From an uncultured Porphyromonadaceae bacterium (GTDB lineage Bacteria; Bacteroidota; Bacteroidia; Bacteroidales; Muribaculaceae): 44,426 nt of DNA. Below, in pieces: positions 7,360-15,688 of the stretch (the stretch's first letter is position 1; the number at the start of each line of letters is the position of its first letter). The stretch spans positions 1-44,426 of the forward strand of contig CAMWUJ010000018.1 in the NCBI GenBank assembly GCA_947177405.1, in the 5' to 3' direction. The notes beneath the pieces were generated by a model. The model had not been told where the DNA came from and made no database searches. It worked only from the letters and a program-made list of their open reading frames with translations. Both the position numbers and the translations under genes were made by a program.

Positions 7360-9240
7360 ATGGCTATCAATTACGACATCATTATTAAGGAGAGAGCCGA
7401 GAAAGTGTTTCGGGCCATAGCTCCCAGAGTGTCTGAAGAGGATCTCAACCGTATCCGGAGTGCCTTCGAGCTTGCCAAGAAAGCCCATTCGGAGCAAAAG
7501 CGGAAAACGGGAGAACCCTATATTCTTCATCCCATAGCAGTAGCCGACATCTGCGCCCGGGAGCTCAATCTCGATGCTAACTCCGTGATAGCCGCTTTCC
7601 TCCACGATGTGGTGGAAGATACTCCCTACACCATCGAAGATATCAAATCGCGCTTCGGTGATGATGTGGCCTTCCTTGTGCGGGTCGTAACCAAGCAGAA
7701 AAAGGAGAAATACACCGTTTCCAAGCAGGTGGACAACTACCGCCAGATGCTTAATTCCGTGCAATACGACATCCGCGCACTTCTTGTCAAACTCTCCGAC
7801 CGTCTTCACAATATGCGCACGCTCTCTTCCATGAGACCTGACAAACAGATGAAGATTGCCGGCGAAACCGATTATTTCTACGCTCCGTTGGCAAACCGTC
7901 TCGGCCTGTATCATGTAAAGACCGAGTTGGAAAACCTCTCGCTGCGATTCCGTTGTCCCCACGAATATGCGGAAATTGATTCGCTCATTTCTATGGATCG
8001 CAATCAGAACCGCGAGAAAATCGATAAATTCCTCGATGAGATCCGCAAGGTTCTCAAAGAGAACGGAATCGAAGCTCAGGTATCGGTAGATTATCGCCGT
8101 CCTTATAGTCTGTATCGAAAGATGCAGAAATATGGTGACGATTTCAACCATCTGAAATACCGGCATTTCACCGAAATCATCTTTCCCAATCCCACCGACG
8201 GCACATCCGAGAAAGAGATGATTCTCCGTATCTATGCCATCCTCACCGACCGCTTCAAGGAGAAGCCGGGAGGAATTTCCAATTATATCGATTCTCCCAA
8301 AGAGAATGGATATCGGAGCTTCCATCTTAAGCTCATGGCCGACTTCGGACGATGGCAGGAGGTGCATATCTCTTCCGAAAGTATGGCTCGCGATTCGAGA
8401 GTGGGTTGTATGGCCGAAGATGATTCGGCGGGCAGCGTAAGGAAATGGATCGACAAATTCCGAAACATTCTCCGCGATATTGCCCAGCAAGGTCAGGACG
8501 GCACCAATTTCATCGAAAACGTCGTATCTTCGTTTTACAACGATGACATCATGACCTTCACTCCTAATGGGAAACCTATTGTGCTTCCCCAGAAATCCAC
8601 GGTATTGGATTTCGCTTTCGAAGTCCATACCGATCTCGGCCTCCATGCCCAGTATGCCCGTATCAACAATCAGCTCGCCTCCATCAAGACCCAACTTCAT
8701 CGTGGAGATGTGGTCACCGTGTTTGATTCCCCTTCTTGTCATCCTGAGCCGGAATGGCTCAAATATGCCGTGACTTATAAAGCCAGAAAGAACATCAATG
8801 CCTGGCTTTCCGCACAGCCCAAAGAAGAATTTCACCGTTGCGAGATCTGCAATCCCATTCCGGGAGAGGAAGTGATAGGCTTCCGCACTTCTAAAAATGG
8901 AGAAATCACCCTTCACAAACGCAATTGCCATGAAGCGATTCGTTTGGCATCCCAGCAAGGCGACAGCATTGTGTCGGTGGATTATAAAGAGAGCAAGACC
9001 CTCTACCCTGTTACTGTAGAGATTAGGGCCGTGGATCGCTACCATCTCTTCATCGATATTGTGGACTGCGTGTCTAACACATGTAACCTTTCAATCGACT
9101 CAATCCATACCGAAACAGTGGATTCCATCGTGACCTGCCGCATCTCTTTTGGTGTACATTCCTATGTGGAGCTTCAGAGAATCATTACCCATATCACAGC
9201 CATTCCCGGCGTGGATGAAGTGAAACGATTCAAAAACTAA
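7360..9240 (+). CDS. RelA/SpoT homologue (short form, hydrolase intact)
   Basis: The 626-residue protein has the RSH layout: HD hydrolase domain (H57, HDVVED at 82-87, LSDRLHNMRTL around 145-155), synthetase-like domain (about 245-345), TGS (about 398-456), a Cys/His cluster (C494, C497, H519, C523) and a C-terminal ACT domain. RSH enzymes set the level of the alarmone (p)ppGpp. In the synthetase half the usual D-L-x-A-x-R segment reads KYRHFTEIIF (266-275), DYI reads NYI, and QIRT reads HISS (336-339). It therefore looks like a predominantly hydrolytic, SpoT-type enzyme. The domain calls are sure; loss of synthesis is inferred. Confidence 0.9.
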   Translation: MAINYDIIIKERAEKVFRAIAPRVSEEDLNRIRSAFELAKKAHSEQKRKTGEPYILHPIAVADICARELNLDANSVIAAFLHDVVEDTPYTIEDIKSRFGDDVAFLVRVVTKQKKEKYTVSKQVDNYRQMLNSVQYDIRALLVKLSDRLHNMRTLSSMRPDKQMKIAGETDYFYAPLANRLGLYHVKTELENLSLRFRCPHEYAEIDSLISMDRNQNREKIDKFLDEIRKVLKENGIEAQVSVDYRRPYSLYRKMQKYGDDFNHLKYRHFTEIIFPNPTDGTSEKEMILRIYAILTDRFKEKPGGISNYIDSPKENGYRSFHLKLMADFGRWQEVHISSESMARDSRVGCMAEDDSAGSVRKWIDKFRNILRDIAQQGQDGTNFIENVVSSFYNDDIMTFTPNGKPIVLPQKSTVLDFAFEVHTDLGLHAQYARINNQLASIKTQLHRGDVVTVFDSPSCHPEPEWLKYAVTYKARKNINAWLSAQPKEEFHRCEICNPIPGEEVIGFRTSKNGEITLHKRNCHEAIRLASQQGDSIVSVDYKESKTLYPVTVEIRAVDRYHLFIDIVDCVSNTCNLSIDSIHTETVDSIVTCRISFGVHSYVELQRIITHITAIPGVDEVKRFKN

Positions 9241-9815
9241 ACAGTCTCCTTGATCTTGAAGAAACGGTCATAGACGGGGAGATTGCACCCTATCAGATTT
9301 CCCGCCACAGTGCCAAGCCATGCCTTGACCATTCCTGCTGCGGGTGCCACCGAATAATAGGCGATATCGGCCACACAGTGAGGGAATCCACAGATCACGA
9401 ACGTGGGAATACCAAGAAGTAGGGGAATCCATTTTCCCTGACGTGCGAACTTCACCGACACCGACATTATGAAACCACATCCGATGGCTGGAAGCAGACA
9501 TCCGAAAAATCCTCTGTTCACCCTGACATCCACCAATGCTGCGGCAGCCTCCTCAAGTCCCATGTCGAGCCCGAGCACGGCTCCCAAAAAAGTGCCTATG
9601 CCGTTACATACAAGAATAGGCCAAAGTTCCGCGAAGTCGCGCTTCGTGGTAAAAAAACCGGCCAATCCCGTAAACAACGGCCATCCGGAATAAATGATCC
9701 CAGAGAGACCGAAGGCAAACAGCGCAGCTCCTACATAGAGCCCTCCTTTAAGAAAGCAGAGCGCGGCAATGCCGATGGCCATTCCCGATAGAATTGAATT
9801 TACATATTTCCTCAT
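9237..9815 (-). CDS. Short formate/nitrite transporter (FNT) family channel
   Basis: The 192-residue, very hydrophobic protein has about six membrane segments. It carries the internally repeated FNT pattern: LVCNGIGTFLGA in the first half and GTVAGNLIGC in the second, plus CGFPHCVADIAY, where His fits the conserved central histidine of FNT channels. Canonical members have about 260-290 residues, so this one is compact. It may pass formate, nitrite or another small monovalent anion; the substrate is unknown. Its stop overlaps the end of the convergent RSH gene by 4 bases. Confidence 0.7.
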   Translation of the reverse strand: MRKYVNSILSGMAIGIAALCFLKGGLYVGAALFAFGLSGIIYSGWPLFTGLAGFFTTKRDFAELWPILVCNGIGTFLGAVLGLDMGLEEAAAALVDVRVNRGFFGCLLPAIGCGFIMSVSVKFARQGKWIPLLLGIPTFVICGFPHCVADIAYYSVAPAAGMVKAWLGTVAGNLIGCNLPVYDRFFKIKETV

Positions 9816-10172
9816 TAGAGGGGATTTAGTGAAACAATCTTTTTACCCGCAGCCACAGAAATATCTGTCGGCCGCCCTTTGCAAGTCCATGATTTTACAT
9901 TGAATTATAAACATATCAAATTTCTATTTTTCCCGACCCAAGATAACCCCTGTGCGGACTTGCTTTATTGTAAAACCGTTGCAAAATTACAAAAAAAACC
10001 TCAAATTACAATACCAATTGCCGTTTTTAAGTTTTTTAGTTAATAAAAGTTAAGTATATTTGCTTTCCTTAAACTCTTTTTATCAATATGAAGTCTTTAT
10101 TAAAAATGCGTTCTAAATATGCTCTGGCGCAAACAAATTGAATAATTAAAATAAATAGAAAATTATATTGAT
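9816..10172. promoter_or_regulatory. Divergent promoter region of 357 bases
   Basis: The region contains TATATTTG at 10055-10062 on the plus strand, a -7 candidate for the Cys-rich gene, and TAATTTTG on the minus strand (9982-9989), a -7 candidate for the FNT gene. Leaders would be about 110 and 160 bases. The rest is AT-rich with no gene seen. Confidence 0.4.
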
Positions 10173-10826
10173 ATGAAGAAACTTATTCTTGGAATCTCAT
10201 TCCTAATGATGGCAGCTTTTGCCGGTACTGCCGGTGCACAGTGTGTGAAAGAGAATTGCCCCGACAAAACAAAATGCGCCACCGAACAGTGCGCTAAGAA
10301 AGACTGCAAGGCTAAAGACTGTAAAGTTAAAGACTGCGACAAGCGCGATTGTGATAAATCGAAATGCGACAAGCGCGATTGTGATAAATCGAAATGCGAT
10401 AAAAAGGGAAAGTGTGATAAAGGATTTGAATGTAAGATGCCTGCACGCGATGGAAAGGGGAATTTCGGCAAGGGTGCTTGTCCTTTCGAAGGCCTCAATC
10501 TCACCGATGCTCAGATAGAACAGGTAAAAGACCTTGATAACGCTCTAAAGGCATCTCGTAAAGAGATGATGGACGCTGCCAAGGCTTCAGGCACTAAGCT
10601 TTCTCTCGACGAGCGTCGCCAAAATGACATTTCACTACGCACTAAATATCTATCCGACCTTAAGAATATTCTTTCTCCTGAACAATACACTGAATTTCTC
10701 CAGAATTTCTATGTAAATCAGTTTCAGAATCCCGCAGCAAAAATCACGCAGGAACGTATGGAGAAAAAAATTGAAAAAATTCAGAAAGCAAGAATCGAGA
10801 AACTCAACAACTCCAAAGAGAAATAA
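10173..10826 (+). CDS. Periplasmic Spy/CpxP-like protein with a Cys-rich repeat region
   Basis: The 217-residue protein has a signal peptide (cleavage likely after GAQ, about residue 23). Residues 24-87 contain about 17 cysteines in KDCxxKDC and CDKxxCDK patterns. The following helical part starts LTDAQIEQVKDLD and includes ILSPEQYTEFLQNF, like the LTxxQ repeats of Spy/CpxP periplasmic proteins. Those proteins are chaperone or stress-sensor subunits. The Cys/Lys/Asp array suggests metal binding or redox buffering, which is inference. A 30-bp tandem duplication encodes part of the array. It is monocistronic, with a strong terminator after it. Confidence 0.65.
   Translation: MKKLILGISFLMMAAFAGTAGAQCVKENCPDKTKCATEQCAKKDCKAKDCKVKDCDKRDCDKSKCDKRDCDKSKCDKKGKCDKGFECKMPARDGKGNFGKGACPFEGLNLTDAQIEQVKDLDNALKASRKEMMDAAKASGTKLSLDERRQNDISLRTKYLSDLKNILSPEQYTEFLQNFYVNQFQNPAAKITQERMEKKIEKIQKARIEKLNNSKEK
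10341..10400 (+). repeat. Two tandem 30-bp repeats inside the Cys-rich gene
   Basis: Positions 10341-10370 and 10371-10400 are identical except for the last base (C/T). Each unit encodes a KRDCDKSKCD module, so the copy number changes the cysteine count without a frameshift. Confidence 0.95.
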
Positions 10827-10843
10827 GACCGATTCGATTATAT

Positions 10844-10885
10844 AAAAAAGAAGGGTTCCGAGTAGTTTCGGAATCCTTCTTTTTT
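10844..10885 (+). terminator. Intrinsic terminator after the Cys-rich gene
   Basis: AAGAAGG-TTCCGA and its complement TCGGAA-CCTTCTT form a long stem with a short loop, followed by TTTTTT. The A-run before the stem may let it act in both directions. Confidence 0.9.
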
Positions 10886-10907
10886 ACACCGCTATTTCTT
10901 CACATAT

Positions 10908-10938
10908 TTTGCAAATAAAAAATTAATTGCTAATTTTG
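10908..10938 (+). promoter_or_regulatory. Promoter of the B12 uptake operon
   Basis: TTTG at 10908-10911, 19 bases, then TAATTTTG at 10931-10938 is a near-perfect Bacteroidota promoter. It implies transcription starting near 10945, directly before the cobalamin riboswitch-like core. Confidence 0.65.
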
Positions 10939-10944
10939 CTTCAT

Positions 10945-11020
10945 AAAGCAATCGGAACGAGGTGCAAATCCTTGACAGTCCCGCTACGGTTATAGTCCGA
11001 CCCATTGTTTTCTTAACTGA
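10945..11020 (+). promoter_or_regulatory. Cobalamin riboswitch-like leader (short form)
   Basis: The stretch GAGGTGCAAATCC (10960-10972) followed by GACAGTCCCGCTACGG (10974-10989) matches the conserved core of cobalamin riboswitches. The leader from the predicted start to the ATG is only about 95 bases, much shorter than the classical class of about 200. It precedes a BtuB-like receptor, the expected target. Binding of cobalamin would reduce expression of the uptake genes. Confidence 0.75.
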
Positions 11021-11039
11021 TAATAATTTTTTCACGAGG

Positions 11040-13070
11040 ATGAAAAGACTTTTGTTTGCACTCACTGCCGCAATCGCCGCTCCTCGCCTTTTTGCAGGGG
11101 CGCTTTTTATTTATGACGGGTCTCTTCCATCTTCCTCTACGGAAGAGGTGGATACTCTCCCCGATGTTGAAGTTCTTTCACAAAAAATTGACAGGAGCAT
11201 ATCATCTTCCATTCCACTTTATAAAATTGACCGCACCGGGATTCTGAATCATGGAATCACGGATATCTCAGATGCATTGAAACGTCTGCCGGGAGTCAAC
11301 CTCCGCGATTATGGAGGAGCCGGAGGTCTTAAGACAGTATCTGTTAGAGGACTCGGTGCTTCACATACCGGGGTAAGTTATGACGGTGTGGTTCTATCCG
11401 ACCTCAGAAGCGGTGAAATCGACCTTTCAAGATATTCACTCAATGATGTCTCCTCCATTTCTCTCACTCCGGGGGATCCTGAGGAAATTTTTATTCCTGC
11501 AAGAAATGCATCTTCCGGTGCATCTATAGCCATCTCTTCCCTTCAAAATCCCTTGCCCGAAGATAAGAAATTCTCTGCCGATATACGAATGAAAACAGGT
11601 TCATTTGGACTTTGGCATCCATATTTCAGAACTATTTTTTCCAATGCCTCCAATCTCTCCATTTCTGCAATGGCCGAATTTACCCATGCAAAAAACAATT
11701 ATCCTTTCACTCTGGTCAATGGTGACTACATTTCAAAGGAGAAAAGAGAAAATTCACGAATGAATTCTCTCCACACAGAAATCAACTCAATCTTTATCCC
11801 CGGGAAGGGAAGCAGCTTAAACTCAAAATTATATTATTATGACAACTCCCGCCAGCTACCCGGACCGGTGAAATATTATGTAAATGAATCACATGAAAAG
11901 CTCCACGACCGAAACTTTTTCTTCCAGAGCCGCTATCGCAACCGTCTCTCATCCGTGGTTTCGATTGCTGCGATTGCAAAATTCAACTGGAGCTCCTCTC
12001 GCTATTCGGATAAAGCAGAAAGCTATCCTAATGGTTTTCTTGACCAATACTACATCCAGCGCGAAGTTTATTCATCGGGAGCATTGTTGATTCTGCCGAT
12101 GACCGGACTGTCGTTGGATTATTCCGCCGATTGGTTCTTTAACAACCTTTCTTCAAACCTCCCATCCGATTCACGTCCATATCGTCATTCCGTGCTACAG
12201 ACTTTCTCTGCAAAATATAATATCGGGCCGGTGACTATTCTGGGCCGTATGTTATATTCCCTTTATCTCGACCGGTGGCAAGAGAAAACCGGTAAAAAAG
12301 GGAGGAAAGACTTCAACCGTTTCTCCCCGTCTCTTGCTATTTCTGTCTCTCCATTCAAGAATATTCCTCTATATGTGCGAGCTTCCTATAAGAACATTTA
12401 CAGGATGCCTACCTTCAACGAACTATATTTCGACAACTACGGCAGCACTTCTCTACAGCCCGAAATTACCGATCAGCTGAATATTGGTTTCACATTCTCC
12501 TCCCCCTCACTCGGTGTGTTAGAGAATCTTTCGGCCACCATAGACGGGTATTACAATTCGGTAAGAAACAAGATTGTAGCCATACCCTATAATCTTTTCA
12601 AATGGACGATGACCAATCTCGGAAAGGCCCGTATCTTCGGACTTGACATCTCTCTTGATTCAAAGTTCAAGATTAATACCTCTCATTCTATTCTGTTTAC
12701 TGCATCATATTCTTATCAAAGAGCACAGCCGCGCACATCTCCCGATATGCTCGACTGGATGAAGCAGATTGCATATACCCCGCTCAATTCCGGGTCTGCA
12801 TCAATCTCTTGGCTTAATCCATGGGTATCAATTGCAGTCCATACCACAACTGTTTCGGCCAGATATACCACCAGCTCCAATCTTCCATCAACCCGCATTG
12901 CAGGATATGGAGAAACAGGGCTTGCTTTTTTCCACACCTTCAGTTTCCATAAATCTTCTCTTGAACTGAGAGCGGATATTCTGAATCTTTTCGACAAACA
13001 ATATGAGGTGGTGGCCAAATATCCTATGCCCGGACGAAACTGGACAGCCTCTATAAGATATTCCTTTTGA
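11040..13070 (+). CDS. btuB: TonB-dependent outer-membrane receptor, BtuB-like
   Basis: From the ATG at 11040 (MKRLLFALTAA, a signal peptide) the product is 676 residues. The plug domain includes ITDISDALKRLPGVNLRDYG and VRGLGASHTGVSYDGV, and the C-terminus ends in aromatic ASIRYSF, as in beta-barrel proteins. No SusC-type N-terminal domain is present, which fits the smaller BtuB class. The cobalamin riboswitch-like leader and the BtuG-like gene behind it indicate vitamin B12 or a related corrinoid as cargo. An in-frame start at 10962 would fall within the riboswitch and lacks a signal peptide, so it is rejected. Confidence 0.85.
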   Translation: MKRLLFALTAAIAAPRLFAGALFIYDGSLPSSSTEEVDTLPDVEVLSQKIDRSISSSIPLYKIDRTGILNHGITDISDALKRLPGVNLRDYGGAGGLKTVSVRGLGASHTGVSYDGVVLSDLRSGEIDLSRYSLNDVSSISLTPGDPEEIFIPARNASSGASIAISSLQNPLPEDKKFSADIRMKTGSFGLWHPYFRTIFSNASNLSISAMAEFTHAKNNYPFTLVNGDYISKEKRENSRMNSLHTEINSIFIPGKGSSLNSKLYYYDNSRQLPGPVKYYVNESHEKLHDRNFFFQSRYRNRLSSVVSIAAIAKFNWSSSRYSDKAESYPNGFLDQYYIQREVYSSGALLILPMTGLSLDYSADWFFNNLSSNLPSDSRPYRHSVLQTFSAKYNIGPVTILGRMLYSLYLDRWQEKTGKKGRKDFNRFSPSLAISVSPFKNIPLYVRASYKNIYRMPTFNELYFDNYGSTSLQPEITDQLNIGFTFSSPSLGVLENLSATIDGYYNSVRNKIVAIPYNLFKWTMTNLGKARIFGLDISLDSKFKINTSHSILFTASYSYQRAQPRTSPDMLDWMKQIAYTPLNSGSASISWLNPWVSIAVHTTTVSARYTTSSNLPSTRIAGYGETGLAFFHTFSFHKSSLELRADILNLFDKQYEVVAKYPMPGRNWTASIRYSF

Positions 13071-13143
13071 GTCTGAAATCAAAGCGAGATATCAACCTGA
13101 TAAATAATATTTTTCCAATACAAAGCAAATCAAATTATCTGTT

Positions 13144-14262
13144 ATGAAAAATTTTCTTTCATGGGCATTCGTTGCCTCAATGATTGTTGTCGCATCTTGT
13201 TCCGACGACAAACCTTCTCCGGACAATCCAAATCCGGATCCCACCCCGTCAAAGCAATCCCATGGTGCCTTTATCCTCAATCAGGGCCAGGACTACAACA
13301 AAATAGAAGGATCTCTGAACTATATCGACCTCTCCACTCTTTCAGTGAGCAAAGATATCTTCACTGAAGTGAATCATCGCAGTCTCGGCACTACACCGCA
13401 ATGCGGAATCTGCTACGGCAATAAGATCTATATCGGAGTATATGGTTCCAATACTATAGAGATTCTTGATGCTGATTCATATCAATCGATAAAACAAATC
13501 AAACTCGACTCCTCCACAGGCACCGAGCCAAGATCAATGGTTAAATATGACGGAAAGATACTCATTTCTATGTTTGATGGATATGTAGCCCGCCTTGATA
13601 CCACCAGTCTTGAGATTGAATCGAAAGTGAAAGTCGGTCCTAATCCTGAGAAAATGGCAATATACAAAGGAAAATTATATGTACCTAATTCCGACGGCAA
13701 TAACTGGATGGTGGGTTATGGCACAACCGCATCCATAATCGATCTCGCTACATTCTCTGTGGAATCTACTGTTAATGTACCTCTTAACCCCGAAAACTTT
13801 ATGGTCAGCAATGACAGGCTCTTTCTCCTGAGCAGGGGTAATTATAGAATGGTGCCATCAAATCTTTATGAAATAGATCCCGAAATCGCACAACTTCAGA
13901 AAAAAGATCCTGAAGCCGGATACTCCCTTATTGCGTCAGCTACAATCGCAACCCCTGCAGAGGAACATATATATCTGATCGACGCTCCTTATAAACAAAA
14001 CGAGATATCAATCTCCTATTCCAAATATAATACTAAGACATCCAAATTAGAAAAGTGGAATCCGACAGACATCTCATATCCAAATCAGATTGCCGTGGAA
14101 CCATATTCAGGAAACGTGATAGTCACTTCCTATATCCTGGATGGAATTTTCCCCAGCTACACCGCTCCCGGATATGCCGTGGTTTATGACAAAGATGAAT
14201 CTATTATCAAGAAGTTTGATATCGGATCCGGCCCGGCTGCCATATTCTTCTCGGAAAAATAA
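13144..14262 (+). CDS. btuG: BtuG-like surface lipoprotein with beta-propeller (DUF5074/YncE type)
   Basis: The 372-residue product has a lipoprotein signal with VASC, lipidation at C19, followed by a Pro/Asp/Asn-rich spacer. The rest shows repeated beta-propeller strands such as GNKIYIGVYGSNTIEILD and GKLYVPNSDG. In Bacteroides, BtuG is a surface propeller lipoprotein that captures corrinoids with very high affinity and passes them to BtuB. The position 73 bases after the BtuB-like gene under a cobalamin riboswitch supports that role. Other YncE-like propellers cannot be fully excluded. Confidence 0.75.
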   Translation: MKNFLSWAFVASMIVVASCSDDKPSPDNPNPDPTPSKQSHGAFILNQGQDYNKIEGSLNYIDLSTLSVSKDIFTEVNHRSLGTTPQCGICYGNKIYIGVYGSNTIEILDADSYQSIKQIKLDSSTGTEPRSMVKYDGKILISMFDGYVARLDTTSLEIESKVKVGPNPEKMAIYKGKLYVPNSDGNNWMVGYGTTASIIDLATFSVESTVNVPLNPENFMVSNDRLFLLSRGNYRMVPSNLYEIDPEIAQLQKKDPEAGYSLIASATIATPAEEHIYLIDAPYKQNEISISYSKYNTKTSKLEKWNPTDISYPNQIAVEPYSGNVIVTSYILDGIFPSYTAPGYAVVYDKDESIIKKFDIGSGPAAIFFSEK

Positions 14263-14273
14263 GGCATCACACA

Positions 14274-14326
14274 CTGAAATTTCTTGATACCGGGGAGCAG
14301 ATGTGCCCTGGTGTCAAGAAATTTTA
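14274..14326. terminator. Stem-loop after btuG
   Basis: AAATTTCTTGATACC pairs with GGTGTCAAGAAATTT (one G-T pair) around an 18-base loop. The U-tract is built into the distal arm. It lies between the convergent btuG-like and permease genes and may serve both directions. Confidence 0.6.
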
Positions 14327-14357
14327 GTGGATGAGACCTTATATTAATAAAGTATAT

Positions 14358-15266
14358 TTACAAGAATATATTAAATAAATAACCTGATATAACGGCTGTC
14401 AGGAAGATTACTGCAACTATCATCGCCACAAGTTTCTTTTTGAAGATACTTGCAAGCATTGACATTTCTGGAATTGCCATACCGGCACCGCCGATGACAA
14501 GTGCTATTACAGCACCGATGCTCATACCTTTTCCCATAAGGGCAACTCCGATAGGAATTGCGGTTTCAGCACGTATATATAAGGGAACTCCTATTATTGC
14601 CGCAACAGGAACAGCAAAAGGATTGTCGGGTCCGGCAATCTTCAGTACCCAATCACTCGGCATATATCCGTAGATAACCGCACCTAAAGCCACACCTATA
14701 AGAAGATACCAAATTATAGGACGGAGTGTGTCCCATCCTGCACGCAGTGCCAGAGCTATTTTCTGACCCCACGGGAGTTTCTTTTTCTCAATCGGGGATT
14801 CAGTGCCGCCACAACAAGATTGAGGTTTCAATCTTACATTCTTTACATATTTCTGAGCATCTACTTTCTGTAATCCCCAACCGAAGAAAACGGAACAGAG
14901 GAAAGCAATTGCAACGTAGATCAGCATTGCCTTAATCCCCACGAGCGCACCCAACATCGCTATTATTATCGGGTTAAGCAACGGTGAGGCTATCAGGAAT
15001 GACATTGTGGCTCCAAAAGGAACTCCGGCATTAAGAAATCCTACCGTCATTGGTATTGTCGAACAAGCGCAGAAAGGCGTCAGCGCACCAAATCCGGCAG
15101 CTATCACGTTTCCGAAAAATCCGGCTTTCTCAATCCAACAGCTAATCTTTTCCTGCGGAATATACATCAGTATAATCTCAACAATAGCCGTTATCACTAT
15201 AAACAGCACCACCAATTCGACTGTGATATAGCAGAAATACCAAAGTGTATCAAGTAAAGTATTCAT
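14358..15266 (-). CDS. DUF318/ArsP-type permease, copy 1
   Basis: The 302-residue membrane protein has about eight to ten segments and the family motif GALTPFCACSTIP near residue 60. A central cytoplasmic loop holds SCCGGTE, a possible thiol metal site. ArsP members of this family export trivalent organoarsenicals; others handle different cargo. Its start overlaps the arsC stop by 4 bases. It is clearly related to the permease at 15685-16653, so the operon holds two paralogues around arsC. Arsenic export is inferred from context. Confidence 0.8.
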   Translation of the reverse strand: MNTLLDTLWYFCYITVELVVLFIVITAIVEIILMYIPQEKISCWIEKAGFFGNVIAAGFGALTPFCACSTIPMTVGFLNAGVPFGATMSFLIASPLLNPIIIAMLGALVGIKAMLIYVAIAFLCSVFFGWGLQKVDAQKYVKNVRLKPQSCCGGTESPIEKKKLPWGQKIALALRAGWDTLRPIIWYLLIGVALGAVIYGYMPSDWVLKIAGPDNPFAVPVAAIIGVPLYIRAETAIPIGVALMGKGMSIGAVIALVIGGAGMAIPEMSMLASIFKKKLVAMIVAVIFLTAVISGYLFNIFL

Positions 15267-15688
15267 AACTGCGGTTTTAGTTCTTCATCATAAAGTTTTC
15301 TGAAACGCTTGCCTATCTCGTCGCGGATGCAACGGAACTCCGAATTGATGAATTCCAGCGTTCCTGTTGCCTCCGATGGATCTTCAAAACCGATATGGAG
15401 ACGATGATCTACCTTCCCGATGAATGTCGGACAACTTTCATTTGCACCGCCGCATACGGTTATCACATAGTCCCAATGCTCTCCAAGATACTTTTCCACG
15501 CTTTCGGGGGTGTGATTTGATATGTCAATCCCAATCTCTCTCATTACCTCGACAGCTTTAGAATTTACTTTGACGGCATGGTTGGTACCGGCTGAACAAA
15601 CTTTAAGACGGGGGTCGAAAGATTGGAGAAAGCCGTGAGCCATCTGACTGCGGCAACTGTTACCTGTGCAAAGAACAAGTATTTTCAT
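15263..15688 (-). CDS. arsC: Arsenate reductase, low-molecular-weight phosphatase type
   Basis: From the ATG at 15688 (MKILVLCTGNSCRSQMAHGF) the product is 141 residues, the normal size. The CTGNSCRS loop carries C7 and C12 of the phosphatase-like P-loop, and a later CGGANESCP provides the redox cysteines used in thioredoxin-coupled ArsC. It reduces arsenate to arsenite in the cytoplasm. The frame stays open upstream to 15949 but that part overlaps the preceding permease in another frame and is not real coding. Four-base overlaps tie it to both flanking permease genes. Confidence 0.92.
   Translation of the reverse strand: MKILVLCTGNSCRSQMAHGFLQSFDPRLKVCSAGTNHAVKVNSKAVEVMREIGIDISNHTPESVEKYLGEHWDYVITVCGGANESCPTFIGKVDHRLHIGFEDPSEATGTLEFINSEFRCIRDEIGKRFRKLYDEELKPQL

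Noticed and set aside
7327-9045. 572-codon open frame on the minus strand
   Set aside because: It is exactly antisense to the RelA/SpoT gene, has no family pattern, and arises from the codon bias of the real gene.
10321-10400. Short direct repeats as a CRISPR array
   Set aside because: Units are adjacent without spacers and lie within a coding frame.
10962-11039. Longer start for the BtuB-like receptor
   Set aside because: It would translate the riboswitch-like core and move the signal peptide inside the protein.
14297-14307. GCAGATGTGCC shared with the palindrome at 22057-22067
   Set aside because: An 11-base match is expected many times by chance in 44 kb, and it lies in the loop in one case and the stem in the other.
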